The translations under genes and the position numbers were made by a program. A stretch of DNA of 48,584 nucleotides from positions 1-48,584 of the forward strand of contig JANBQC010000167.1 in the NCBI GenBank assembly GCA_027576995.1, read 5' to 3'. Below the pieces are notes generated by a model. It was not told the DNA's origin and did no database searches. It worked only from the letters and a program-made list of their open reading frames with translations. Shown one piece after another: positions 23,054-34,843 of this stretch; the stretch's first letter is position 1; each line of letters starts with the position of its first letter. The stretch comes from Dimargaris cristalligena (lineage: Eukaryota > Kickxellomycota > Dimargaritomycetes > Dimargaritales > Dimargaritaceae).

Positions 23054-23389
23054 ATGAACAACATGGTGTCAGAGAACGGGCCTGTTCGGGTGCAGTGGTG
23101 CGATTACCGAGCAATATCATCCTGGTACGCCAAGGACTATATGGTATATGGAAGCATACGTACCTTTTTTAATTTGGATTTTAGAGATTTAAATGAGCTA
23201 ACATATGTGGTACTTGAAGGCCAGCTTAATAAACTATCGGAGGGGCTGGTGGATGCTGGCGACATTAAATTCGACGCAGCTGAGCTTTGTCTAGAGAAAT
23301 TAAGGTCGCTAACTATACTCGGTAGGCCTAGAGTGAGATGGGCCATGCTAAGAACCACGACGGGACCAAAAATAGACCTCATTGTTTGA
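23054..23389 (+). CDS. Hypothetical 111-aa protein
   Basis: This short frame gives a compact, soluble-looking product with regular alternation of hydrophobic and charged residues (for example LTYVVLEGQLNKLSEGLVDA, then DAAELCLEKLRSL), plausible as a helical protein. No domain is recognised. The opposite strand also holds an 86-codon frame (23137-23397) that starts with a signal-peptide-like stretch, so the coding strand is not certain; I prefer the plus strand because its amino acid mix is more balanced. Codons are more AT-ending than in the large genes. It may be an exon of a longer gene or noncoding. Confidence 0.35.
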   Translation: MNNMVSENGPVRVQWCDYRAISSWYAKDYMVYGSIRTFFNLDFRDLNELTYVVLEGQLNKLSEGLVDAGDIKFDAAELCLEKLRSLTILGRPRVRWAMLRTTTGPKIDLIV

Positions 23390-24978
23390 AATAACACAGC
23401 ACAAACTTCTTTAAAAAAAAAACAAAGGAAGCAAGGAAGAAACTCGTAATTGGATAATGTTGTGTATAGGTCCTAGTTAGATTAGTATTAATAATATTTT
23501 CCAATCAAAATGACCCGCTGTTGAAACATTAAACTGGGCTGAACACGAACTGTATGAACTGACAAATATAATTTTGAGAAGAAGGGGTGTAATAAGTGGG
23601 ACAATTGGGGGGGTACTTATAGTGAAAATACGATATTTGCACCATGTCTAGTAAGTCAGTGAAGTCGTCATGTCTTCGGTTTTTACAAAAAATAATACTA
23701 ATAGGGGAATTCGGTCGTAAAAGTCATATGTGAAACAACGAGGGTGAAGGTGGGAATTATCCAGGGCAGCGGAGTACTTATGTACGACCTTTAAAACAGG
23801 ACGGTTAGGGTGGATGGAGAGCACTCCCTCATGTTTGATTCGTTTGTTTTCTAGGAATAAAATCGAGTGAGGCGAAGCGGTGTGGGTGGTAAAAGATTTA
23901 TAGGCGTGCTAGTTGCTTATTGGCAAGGCCGTTGCCCCGCATGAGTTACACTACGAATAATATGGTATCCTATAGTCGGCGAAGGAGACGACATCCCATT
24001 TTTCGTCAATACTCTGGCTGCTGCGGGCACGAGCGCTAACCCTTTTTGGGTACCCCTTAGGTCGAGTCAGCGATATTACGAGTCAAATCTGTAGCGGGTC
24101 TATGCAGTCCCCAATAATGGCGGGGAAGGGTGTTGCTGGGCAATGCAGAAGGTGCCCCGTTGACACTAAGTGTATAAATTAAATAGAAATGGTTATTGCT
24201 GACAAAGCTTCAGAGAAGGCCAATAAATAAGGAGTTTGCGATAGGAAGGGAGTGGGGTAGAGGGCAGGGTACCGCTATGGACTCGGCTGTTAGAATGAAA
24301 ATGATGGGTCTAAATTTTAGCGACCGACAAAGTACCGAGAACACGTGCCATAGATGGCCCAATAAAGGGAAAACCACCTCTACGGACCCACCGTCGCCCA
24401 AAAAGTCTGGCATGCTAGCTTCCATTTTCTGTAGTATAGGCATTAGGCCATTACGTACCCGACCGCCTGTTTCCCTGCCGGCGGGGGGGGGGATATCAGA
24501 ATCTCGTCGCCACAGGGTTAGAAACAGCGACTCAAAATACCGGAACTTTTCTTCGGCGAGGCCCGCCTACGGAAACGCTCGCCGATTTGTCCTAGGGGCG
24601 ATTCATGGTTGCACCCGTGAATTCGAAACCGTTGCACAGTGACCAGCCTTCCGCCTGTCTCTATGGACTTCTATCCGATCCCCTCGTCCCCCCCTTCTCT
24701 CCTCCGCTGTCGCTTTGAAGAGGCCCAATCAATGCGGGCATCTACCCGTATTTTCGTATTTTAAGCCCCACCTACCTCCTGACCTTCGGTTGGGGGGAGG
24801 GTTGCAGAATCATCCCGGAATTCTGTAAGGGTGGTTCACAGTTGATATGTTTGTCCCCTTTGTCATGCGATTTTTCATGAGCAGCGATCGTCAACCCTGT
24901 ACTATCAAACCTCCCCCCCCCTGACAGAGTGCCTTATGAGCTTGCAGGGTCCGGGGTGTTGGGTGATTTTTAGGGAAA

Positions 24979-25126
24979 ATATGGGCGAAGTTCAACGAGG
25001 CTGTATAACGAGAAAATATAGTCCCTAGATAAGCCAAATACTACTAGTTAGCAGTGAATCGCCCGCCTATTTTCCTATGCCCATGTCTTTTAAAACTTCA
25101 TACAGTTAAGCCGAATGACAGCCATA
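24979..25126 (+). repeat. MITE-like element, forward, diverged
   Basis: It starts ATATGGGCGAAGTTCAACGA, has GCTGTATAACGAGAAA next, and ends TTCATACAGTTAAGCCGAAT...GCCATAT. The end sequences are still recognisable inverted repeats but the middle is more diverged than in the copies at 25846 and 38924. Confidence 0.6.
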
Positions 25127-25845
25127 TCCACCATCACATATACCGTAAAGTGGTAATGGACTGTGTGTGTGAATTCCTCTGTGCCCTGTATTCGCTTACT
25201 AAGGAGGCTCATTGGCCAGTTTGAATGAGAAAGGTGGGACGGTTAGTTGTTTTACTGGAGCTCGAATATCGTGTCGCTTGGTTTTTTTATTTTAAAAAAT
25301 TAATAGAGGCTCTTCAAAAATATGGTCTACCGCTGCTTGGCTCCATCAAGAACGAAAACAGCGCCATCAAAATGCGCATGTGTAACTACCACCCCTAGAC
25401 CATATGGTTGACCAAGCGACATGTGTTGTACCTCCTTATGAATGAATAAACCGGCAAAGGTTGCCTCATTTCCCTAAAACTACCACCGCTGATGAGTAAG
25501 AAACGAGTGATCATAGATAGGGTACACCCAAACGAATGAGAGGGGAGGGGGGCCTTGCCGTTAGGGTAGACGCGGTTAAAACAAAGCACGGGGGCGGGTT
25601 GGGGTAGAACCGCGTAATACACAACTGAAAGGGTAAATTCCATATAAAATGGCTTAGTCAAACTGTTTGTCGGGAGGGACAAGTTGATGTGCGTTTCCCT
25701 ATACAAATAGTACCAGGGAAACGAGTCTACATAAAAAAACTCAAATAGGTGATGTTTATCAGTACGGCTGACAACACGTCACTTTGAACAACTTGGAAGT
25801 AGACATGTCAAGCGGTTGAATGTTTAGCCGGACAATATCTTCTTA

Positions 25846-25989
25846 ATATGGGAGAAGTTCACACAGGCTGAATAACGAAAAATCCATTAGATGGTGCCAA
25901 TATTGTTGGTTAAAAGTCATTCTCCCCTATATTCTCCTATACGCATATTATGTAAAACTTTATACAGCTGGTTTTAATTTCATCCATAT
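25846..25989 (+). repeat. MITE-like inverted-repeat element, forward
   Basis: A well-kept copy of 144 bp: ATATGGGAGAAGTTCACACA at the left, AATCCATTAGATGGTGCC and TTGGTTAAAAGTCATTCTCC inside, and TTATACAGCTGGTTTTAATT followed by TCATCCATAT at the right. The ends pair as imperfect inverted repeats over about 27 bp. Confidence 0.78.
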
Positions 25990-28091
25990 AGATTCAATAA
26001 AATGGGTATTGACATTTGCTATCTAAATGTGGGTATGGGAGCGGGCTAGACCCTCCAACGCGATCGATGCGATACTTACTAGTGATTAACAACATATGGT
26101 TGAAACTGATTAGCTCAATGAGTAGATTTGCTGTTCTCGTCTTGATCATACATCAACGCTAATATAATATACATCATTTTGTAGTCGGCTCTTTATGTGC
26201 AGTATAAGTTGGTCATAAACGCCCATATAGCCACCATTGTGAAAGTACTCTGGTGGATACCCGGCTGATAGGTCGTAAAGGGTTTCGGGGAGTAAATAGC
26301 TGACCCATTCTAAAATTTTGTGTGAGAATCGGCCAGTCTTCGGCTAGGGGAGGAAGTAGCACAGCCGGTTTCGGGATGGGTGGTTGGGTCGACGGCATTC
26401 CACTATCGAATTTAATCGACAAAGGCGGTAACTAAGATGTTTCATCCCTACCATCGGCATTTCCGTAGCCTGCATTTGGTCCCGGAGAGAAGCACCATAA
26501 AGGTTAGGAGTTGATCAGTCATAGTTTTCCAGCCACGACAGGTGTGGCCAGTCTATTATTATAGTGTGGCTTACGGCAATCCTCTTCATTTAAATGAGGA
26601 AGAGGGAATGGAGGCGCCATCGGATGGGTTTATTGGGCGGCAAGGAGTTTGTTATTCAATAGTTGCTAAGTGTATCTTGCTCATCATCCGATATGCGACT
26701 GCTGCCTAGGAACTTACTGAAAGGTAAGGGACCGCGGAATTTTTTACACCCATTTTTAAGTGTCCTCTTTTATTTTCGGGCGTTTTGGTCCATCACCAAC
26801 CTGTTGGGATGTCCGCTTCCACCTCTATCAAATCTCTAAAATGTATCCCACCGTATACACTACCACCGTTCAATCCTCCTTACAGTCGAAACCGAATTAA
26901 TAAAATACGAAGTATAATGGATTCCATAACTCTTGCGGCTTTTACAAACTCATTTTAGTTGAATAAGATCCTGCGTTCGCCTCCTATATTAAATTACAAC
27001 ACAGTCACCCAACCAACGATCCAGGCGTTAGTCCAATAAAGAAGAGCAAGTATAGTAATCCGGCTACGAATGGGCTGATGACGATAAGAAGTGAATATGA
27101 TATACGGATACAAAACCAGCCATTAGCAACAACCGCCTTCAACGTTTTATCCACAAATGACCCTACCACTTCCACAATGGGTCTCCCAGATCAAAGCAGC
27201 CCATTTCACACTGAAGGGCTACCGATTGAAAAGTCATATTCGCCCTGAAAACCACTGTTGACCGCACGACAAACCGCGTATTCCCTAAAAAGGTATGTAT
27301 TAACATCATATAGATCAATTGTGGTGGTGTTCCAGTCATAAAGTATGCCCTCATATGGCGTTATCAACGGGGTAGCGGCAACCATGCTATAGAGTACTGA
27401 GGATATTGCCTATTCACCCATTACTGATGTGGGCGTGCTAAATATTACAATGTAGGTTCTACATAGAAAGCCCGAATATCTGGAGTACAGCCAAGCTGCC
27501 CGACTCAATAAATTTCCAATGATACCCTATCATTTTACTATTGTGGATGTCTTGCGACTATTGGCATTGTCCTCAAAAATCGCAAGTAAGCCGCATAAAA
27601 ATGACACGCGAAAAAGCGGGCCTATTCAGCTGGGGCTCTACATTAAAGCGGATAGTGGCCGGACGGTTTGTAAAATGGAAACAACCGAAAGCTGCATCCT
27701 TTTGGTGGCATTAAAGTGGTTTAAATTGGTTTCTAGTCTATAAAGGTACGAGTTAGCACCGAAAAAAGCGCCCTCTACTCTCAGATTCAATAGTATTTCT
27801 ATTTCGACGTGTTTGGCAAATTAGATATATCAACTAATATAGTCCAATCGGGCTTCCGTTTCCATTGGCTTTCCCAGATAAGGGAATATACTACTTAGTC
27901 GGATTCGCTTTACCTTAAGAATGTCCCAGCTCCAACTGCCTGAATGGGGGAGGAGTTCATTCACAGTATACTGGCTTCTCCAATACACCTGCGTTAAACG
28001 ATTCATTCCGCGCCATTAATGAGTATTGTGGCTTTCTACTTTGTATTTTTTATATTTCCTTAGTACCTACACGACGCTTCGGCATCTTACC

Positions 28092-31000
28092 ATGGTCGGA
28101 TTCGTTTCTCCGCAGTCCATTACTTATGCCGCTTGGTCTCGACGCGTTCCTGCCAAACAGGTAATTCCCCATTTACCACATCCAGCGGTTCTTAGTCCGT
28201 CGACAATCGGCTCGTGTGGCCACTCGTAATTTCGCATAGACCTGGCCTTTAGTTGGTGGGCTTTGAAGTGGCAGGCGGCCGTTCTAGAAGTCGCTTGACA
28301 ACGCCATATTATCTGCCATCCGACTCATTCGAATCCGCTATTATATTCTACTATACATCCCCTTCTCGTTGTACTTATTCGACTGAATGTATTATATAGT
28401 GGTACGAACTCATAGCGTCCTATCTTTCACAGAAAACCCCAGAGACTCGGCCCGAAGCCATCCACAACCTTATAGGTATGCCCTTTTTCCAATTCAGTAT
28501 ACTGGGACCCAGCAAATAACCCATTCCAAACAAATGTACCAAAATAGGTCAATACCCTAATACTGCTTTGGCACATGCTATATAATTTGAATATTTCATC
28601 AGATTTCTTCATTTCGACCTTTGAAGCGTCCTCTTCGATCAGCCCTATAATCGCCGAATATTTAGACGTTGGTATTGGTATTACACCGGTCGAATTAGAT
28701 GGGTCGTTGCCATCTTCTGTCCGCTATGTAATCCCCCTTCCGGCCTTTGCTGACGAGCTAATAGCCCGCTATAGTGGAAACGCAAAGTACACCGGCCCTT
28801 CCTTCCAAAACATCGTCGGACGCATGATTCGTTGGTTGCAACCCACTCATACCTTACTGACTTGGCAACGGCGTCCCGCCACAGCAACCCCGGACCCCGG
28901 CCATGCTTCACTGTCCAGCTTGACGCCTACCGCGTCTACAAGCACCGACGGGTTCTCAGAGGAACTGTTAATCACCAAATGGATTGAGTTGACCCATTGG
29001 GTAGCGAAACTCCTGCAGTCCGATATCCAGAGCTTTGCCCAGGGGGTTAGAAACGTTGCCATGGCAGCCATGGTGTCCAATTCTGATATGGTGATTGAGG
29101 TAGATAACCCTGGTACCTCGAGTGACGGCAGTCACCCACATATCATCGGGAATTTCGGGGGTGGCGGACCAGATTCGGTTGACCATCACTCCGCCATGAT
29201 CAAGCAGGAGCCGACGGACCCCAGCAGTAATCCCCCGCTACCCGGTATGGTCGGCGCGGCACCAGAGCCCAATGACTTGGAGATCCATAATCGGTTACTG
29301 GAGCGGATCCGAGTAACCAGTTTGATGCTTTCCCAATTTATCCAAACCCAATGGTCTGAGTTTTCGTATCAAATATCCCGTCTGGATTCGGATGCAAGTG
29401 GTCCCTACTTGGTGGCGGACGAGTGGAAGGCATTGGGGGTGGAACTGGGTAAGTTGCACCACCTTCTACAGGCCCAACAGGACCAATTCCCAGGAGATAA
29501 TTTTATATTCGGGCTGGTGATTGCTCTCCGTGAACACGTACAGGCCCCCACGCACCATTCAGCTCAGCCTCCCACGGCCACCGCCCGCAATGCCACCGTC
29601 GTCGCCGCCGCCATTCCAAGGCCCTTTGGACCGGTCCAGACATTGCAACGGGCCATGGGTTACCAAACACTGACAGCGCTCGAGCGCCACGACTGGGCCC
29701 GGGCCCCGGGAACGCTACCGGTATTTTTGCTGAAACGCACCATGGCGTCCCTCGCCCACATTCCGGACGATACCCTGGCGCGCCAGCTCCTAGCCGTCCA
29801 ATGCATTCAAGGTCTGCCGGACGGGGATTTCTACCACCGCTGTTGGTTGGCAGGTCTCACCTGTTTGGCTGAAGTGAGCGTGCAGGACCTCTCCCTCGCC
29901 CAAATCCACCGCGTGCAAGTATGGCGCGCATTTGTCCTTACCAAACTGCCCAATACCCTACGGGCCCTTATTTACCACCGCGACTCAGACAGTCCCCTGA
30001 CGGACTTTTTATTTCAGGAGCAGGTGGCGGGACGCTTAATGGCGATGGAGCAGGCCGTACTCCAACTCCAGTTCTACCAGGGCCTCATCAATCGGTGCCG
30101 CACGCCCAATTCGCTGGATTCCAGTGATATTGTGACCATCATTTCCCGGATTGCCATTCGGCGTGAAATTGTTCGCCCCGGGTTCATTATCGAAGCGAGT
30201 TCCAAATTGCCCGGCGATGAAGCCCTGGATGCGTCGCTGTTGGTGTACCATGCAGCCGAAGCCCTGGTGGCTAATTTGGCCGAAAATCCGACCGACGAGG
30301 CGTGCCGGGACTTTGTGGCCGCAGCGTGTATTGACGCCATGAACCAACAGAGTTATATCGATGCCCTGCTAGAACTGGTGCGTATGTGGGGCCGCACCGG
30401 ACAGTACTTGCCGCTGGCTACTCTGTGTGGCTTGGTCAGCGATAATTTGGCTCTGATCCATATTATTCGCCTGCTGGGATCGATTGATATTTTGGTGGAA
30501 ACCCTCCTGACGGCCTGCGAGAAATTTCCCACTCCCGGCAGTTTAGTGGCCCCTATGACCAGTCCGACGATGAATCCCCAAGACGATAAGGAACGGGCCA
30601 TGACGGGGTATGCCCAGTTTGAACAACTGCTGGCACTTCTTCTCCACGTGGGTCAACAGTCGCTTATTACCAAAGCGGCCACTTCGGCTGCCGCCGGCCC
30701 CGAGGAGTTCTTTATGACAGGCTGGCTGCAGCAGTACACTACGGGCGAATTTTGGTTACCTCCGCCGACCACCGGGATGACCAATTCTTTGGGGCTGAAC
30801 TCCGATATTCTGAAACAATGGTCGGACCTGGTGTTCCCCGCCGACCGGCAGCCTCTGCAAACCCTGCCAATGGCCCAGTTCCGGCAATTAAGCCCATCCG
30901 CCTGGTTGCAGTTAGCGTCGCTTTTGGTGACCCAGGGCATTTACGCGCACGCGGCTAATTCGGGGGTGGGGCAAGACCAACTCATTGCTTTTCTTCAACT

Positions 31001-32666
31001 GGTCTTGGCTTCGCCGGCCCGCTTCGGACTAGTGGGGGTACTTCGTGCCCTATGCTTCCTAATGACCTATCCGCGGAACCAACCCTCCAACCACGTCCCA
31101 ACGTCATCCGCGGATGCCTCGACGCCCGTGGGTGGCACTACGACAGGACTGGCTACGGCCCTGTTGACTTCCTTATTAGAATCGGAACAATTTCCGCCCA
31201 GTCTACTCTCGGTGATCGCCCCCGGTGTTTTGGCTATGCTCAAGAGCCATGGATATGGATCGCCGCATTTGCACCAAACACCTACTCCGCTGTACCACCA
31301 TTCCCACCATACCCACACCCAGTCCCCCCGGCTACTCCACCCGTACCATCACCATAACCCCCGGTCATCCATTTCGGGCCAGTCGGCTCCCCCGCCGGTG
31401 CCTCCGTTGGCCGGCCAGCAGCACCTATGGGCCATCCGGGCCCGGTTGGTTTCGTATAGCCAGACTAGTCAATATCTGTGGACCCATATCGATCCAGACC
31501 GACTCCTGTCCCGTTTAGCCCAAGTACTCCGCCAGGCCCAGTTTCAAAACCCGGGTCCTTTGGCAGCTAGTCTGGGGAATATAACGTTGCTAACGGCACA
31601 TAATGGCCTGGCGCAAGGTAGGGGAGGACTGCTGAATAACGACGAAAATAGAATGGTGGAAGATAGAATAGAAGGGGAAGGATTCCTATCAGCTGACCCC
31701 GAATGGGAGTGCGATTGGGATACCGTGCCGGATTGGAAACGAATCCACCAGAGCCTGCCGACGGTAGATATGGGCCTCTTTACCCACTTGGTCCGATTCT
31801 TAAACCCCACCAAATTCGTGGAGCTGGTCATGGCCCCCGTCTTGAACCCCGCTTCAGGACTATCCCCACTTTCATTAGGTAAGTTGATTATGTAACGTTA
31901 AGTATATCTTTTACCTAGGGCTTTACCATGCTATTTTATTATATATATACATTTGTCTTGCCGCCTTATTTGTCGAATCTAGTATTAAAACAGAAATACC
32001 GATCACTGCTGTTCTATTTTTTTGTCAACTATAGCTGAACTCGTGGCCTGTCTGTTGAGCATTCCATTGATCGATGCCGACTGTCCCCGCCATCAGGCCC
32101 CATACACGGCCTTTTTCGACACTCTACTACCCCAGTGGTTCACCACGGGTGCCCTTGCCACCTACGACCAAGAAGTCACCCTCGGCTATATCGTGTTTTA
32201 TTGCGCCACTCTCATGCTCATATTCAGTGGCCCAACCCCGGGCAGTGGCTCCTCCACCCACGATGATTCTACAATGATGGACGAAGACGGCCATAAGAGC
32301 GGTAATAATAATAACAGCCGACATGACTTGGGAATGATTACCACTCGGACCCTCGACCTCCAGAGATCCGCGGACCGAACCGTATACCGGTTTATACGCT
32401 GGTACATTCACTGGCTAGGCTCGGTCCACGGTGCCGACACGGGTGACGGACCTGGCGGTAGCGATGGCGGTAGTAATATCCTGGACAGCTGGAATCGGAC
32501 ATCTCCGAATATGGGGGGATTGGTGGTAGGCGCCGGTGATCACCGCCGCCGGCAACTCTTTCCGTCCCGGCTGAGATATTTACCCTCGTCGGGTGTTTTG
32601 GATGTACTTCTCCAGCACCATCCCACTTGCCAGTGGGTGTACGATATATTTAAAGAGTCGGTATAG
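28092..32666 (+). CDS. MED5: Mediator complex subunit Med5/Med24-like
   Basis: I model four exons: 28092-28160, 28433-28475, 28603-31878 and 32035-32666, all with GT-AG introns and consistent phase, giving 1339 residues. The long exon and the 32035 exon are secure; the first two small exons are inferred from phase and signals (the 43-nt exon joins ...HNLI to DFFISTFE...). Resemblance to Med24/Med5: an N-terminal Trp-Arg helix then LIDFFISTF...SPIIAEYL; VWRAFVLTKLPNTLRAL near the middle, like the family's WxxFxxxKxP segment; and LLALLLHVGQQ followed by EEFFMTGWLQQYT, like the family's LCHVAQ...FFxTWMQ block. Med5/Med24 is a tail subunit of Mediator, which links transcription factors to RNA polymerase II in the nucleus. 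A His/Pro-rich stretch lies near 31270-31360. Family assignment is from memory of conserved blocks, not alignment. Confidence 0.78.
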
Positions 32667-32942
32667 AGGAAGAAACACCCAATAACTAAACAGTATATAT
32701 AACAAGTATAGCTTTGTCTTTCCTTCAACTTACAATGGGTGTGGTCTTGCCTTTCTTCTTTGCCCACCCAATCTTAAATAGTTTTTAGCCCTTTTATGGC
32801 ACCTTCTGATTCTTAGGTGGTCGTTGTAACTCAATAAACAAAAAGTCTCTGAACAAACTAAACCACTATTGCTTATTAAACGCAAACTTGATTAATCGTC
32901 TCTGGCGGTGTTGGGAGGCTGCATTGCCACCAATCGGCCTTA

Positions 32943-33088
32943 ATATTGGGGGAGGTTCAATGTGACTGTAGAACGGAAAATCCATTTGATGAGACAAGTA
33001 TCGCTGGTTAAAAAAAGACACTGCCCGACTTTAATATTTTATAACTATCAATTAAAGTACTACGCAGGGGTTTGAATTTCACTTATAT
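32943..33088 (+). repeat. MITE-like element, forward, diverged
   Basis: It starts ATATTGGGGGAGGTTCAATG, continues GAACGGAAAATCCATTTGAT and CGCTGGTTAAAAAAAGACAC, and ends GGGGTTTGAATTTCACTTAT. Block order and length match the family; several positions in both ends have changed. Confidence 0.6.
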
Positions 33089-33235
33089 GGCATCAATAAC
33101 GTACTATTGTGACTACCAGGATTGTCCTTCTGGATATAGAACGCCGAACAAGTCATCCTGAGGATTTGGGACCAATTATTCCAAACCGGTTCCCGTATAG
33201 ATCTTATTCCGAGATTAATACGGAGGCTATTTAAA

Positions 33236-33335
33236 ATAGATAAAAGGTGGAAAGGAACTCAAGGAGCAGTTTAGACTTTTGTGATGATATTTACTAGGTA
33301 TATTTTGGCTAATCAGATATTGTTATATATGTGAC
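33236..33335. repeat. Diverged direct repeat, copy A
   Basis: The block GATAAAAGGTGGAAAGGAAC followed by AAGGAGCAGTTTAGACT reappears at 34539-34640 as GATAAAAAGTGGAAAGAACT and AAAGAGTAGTTTAGACT. Similarity is clear for the first 60 bp and fades afterwards. The two copies lie in the same direction on either side of the LTR-like repeat. Confidence 0.55.
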
Positions 33336-33647
33336 GTATAGTCTAAACCCTATTGATCTAAATACTGCAGCAAATATATTAGTTGGGGGAAAGGTTAGGA
33401 ATCACAAGGCTTCATCCCAATGGGACACATAGCTTCCCCTTAGGCGTGGTGAGAGAGTGACTCATAAGTAAAATAGTCCTGGTGGGGGTAATAGTGTAGT
33501 GCAGTGAGCACATTGGCTATCAGCCTTTACTACCTGGCTATTTATTCACCTGGTGATTCCAATATGAAGCTGATGATTATTGATATTTTCAATCCTTATG
33601 CCCAATTTCTATTGATATGACAAGTTTTATAAGAATATTTCCACACC

Positions 33648-34538
33648 TGTTGCCCAGGTTAACCACTCTTAGTCTGTCAAGAGTCCTGGGGATAGGCTTC
33701 TAACAGTAGGTGGGGCTCAGACTCAGCCAAGTGGGCTGCTAGCATTAGGGAGGGATTGGTACTAACTAATAAAGGATGAGTGTAGGCTAATGCAAGGGAC
33801 GTGCAGTGGCACACTTACTGGCTAATACAATGGGTGGGCATATAAGGAGTTTATTGAGGTAAACTATGGGGGTAAGAAATAAGCTAAGGAACTGAACCGG
33901 TCCCAGAGGGGCCTGGTTATTTATACGTGGGGACCACTCATAATGAGGGGTCCCTAAGGGAATGGGATGACTAAGGTAGAGGTGAGGGTCAGAGTCTCAA
34001 CCAGGTGGGCTTGCTTTCGGAAGACTCTTACTGAGAGAGGAGGGTCATTGGATCAGCCAGTAGAGTATGGTGTGAGAAGCGTTGGGACCCAGTCATAGTG
34101 GGTTATATAGTTGAGGGAGGGGTAATATGGCGCAATAAGGCAAGATAGTGCAACCAGGAGAGGCCTCCCCCACCCAAAGGCGAGAGGCCGATCCCCCCCA
34201 CAGTGCGTCCCATCCAAGTGAGGAAAACCCAAGGAACTATACAGTGGTCAACTCGACCCCCTTGTTGGAGGAGGATACCTCCCCACTAATAGCACAAGAG
34301 CAATACCTCACCCCAGAGGAGTAAAATACACCGCCCCGAGCGGCCAACCCTTTGTTCCCTATCTTTCAAATAAATATCTATCCAATTTATAATTCTTATC
34401 TAGTTGTTCTTTGATCCCTCGTCCTACTCGACGGAATAGTTATTTCTTTACAGTTGCTTGGTCCTACTCGGCCATCCCGGTTACAATAGGATGGGACAAT
34501 CAGTGTTCCGTATTTAGGAAGGATTAGGTGGGCCGACA
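33648..34538. mobile_element. LTR-like repeat copy 2 with internal coding insert
   Basis: Positions 33648-34147 match the repeat at 1287 closely (shared CTAACTAATAAAGGATGAGT, GGTCCCAGAGGGGCC and GAGAGGAGG-type words), and 34495-34538 match its last 45 bp (TTTAGGAAGGATTAGGTGGG then CCGACA). Between them lie about 345 bp absent from copy 1. In that insert a frame of about 60 codons (34138-34324) ends in TAA and reads like the tail of a polyprotein (…VVNSTPLLEEDTSPLIAQEQ…). The left end TGTTGCCC is slightly altered from copy 1 and no target duplication is visible. Confidence 0.6.
34138..34324 (+). pseudogene. Possible retroelement polyprotein C-terminal fragment
   Basis: About 60 sense codons without a start, rich in Pro, Glu, Gln and Ser (KIVQPGEASPTQRREADPP at the beginning, ending YLTPEE then stop). 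A stop lies just upstream in frame. It sits inside the LTR-like repeat, in the part missing from copy 1. Being the end of a gag-pol polyprotein is inference from position and composition; no enzyme motif is present. Confidence 0.35.
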
Positions 34539-34640
34539 GATAAAAAGTGGAAAGAACTGCAAAGAGTAGTTTAGACTCCTGCAATGGTATTTATTAGAGA
34601 CACTCCAGGTAGTCCAAGGTTGTTATGTATATAATGTATA
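34539..34640. repeat. Diverged direct repeat, copy B
   Basis: Partner of the block at 33236. It begins immediately after the last base of the LTR-like repeat (…CCGACA|GATAAAAAG), which suggests either that it is the start of the element's internal region or that the LTR inserted at the edge of an existing repeat. Confidence 0.5.
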
Positions 34641-34843
34641 AAAAGAGAACGTATTCCGCGCCTGGGATGAGGTGGCTCACCAAAACCAAGGCCACTCAGC
34701 AATGCCTACCCTGCTACTGTATAGCAGTAGGGCCTTTCTCTAAAACACATGATCGCAGTGGTGGTGGTGCGAATATTAGTCCAACATACTATATTTATCG
34801 AATGCTTGAAGGCATGGTACTGTTACTAGACTGCGGACTATTC

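Larger units (their letters stand above)
23390..28091. other. 4.7-kb gene-poor spacer
   Basis: The largest spacer after the 4.1-9.35 kb one. It holds two MITE-like copies (24979 and 25846) about 0.87 kb apart in the same orientation. The longest frame, 148 codons at 24196-24642, is rich in Arg, Ser and Gly and contains a stretch over a poly-G run; no domain is recognisable and I do not call it. A short A-tract at 23411-23420 lies just after the 111-aa ORF. The rest shows no structure that I can support. Confidence 0.45.

Noticed and set aside
23137..23397. Minus-strand 86-codon frame with a signal-peptide-like start
   Set aside because: It overlaps the 111-aa plus-strand ORF; composition is dominated by Ser and Pro as expected for a shadow of Leu/Glu/Gly-rich coding. 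Kept only as an alternative.
24196..24642. Plus-strand 148-codon frame
   Set aside because: Composition looks random, a poly-G run lies within it and there is no domain; probably chance.
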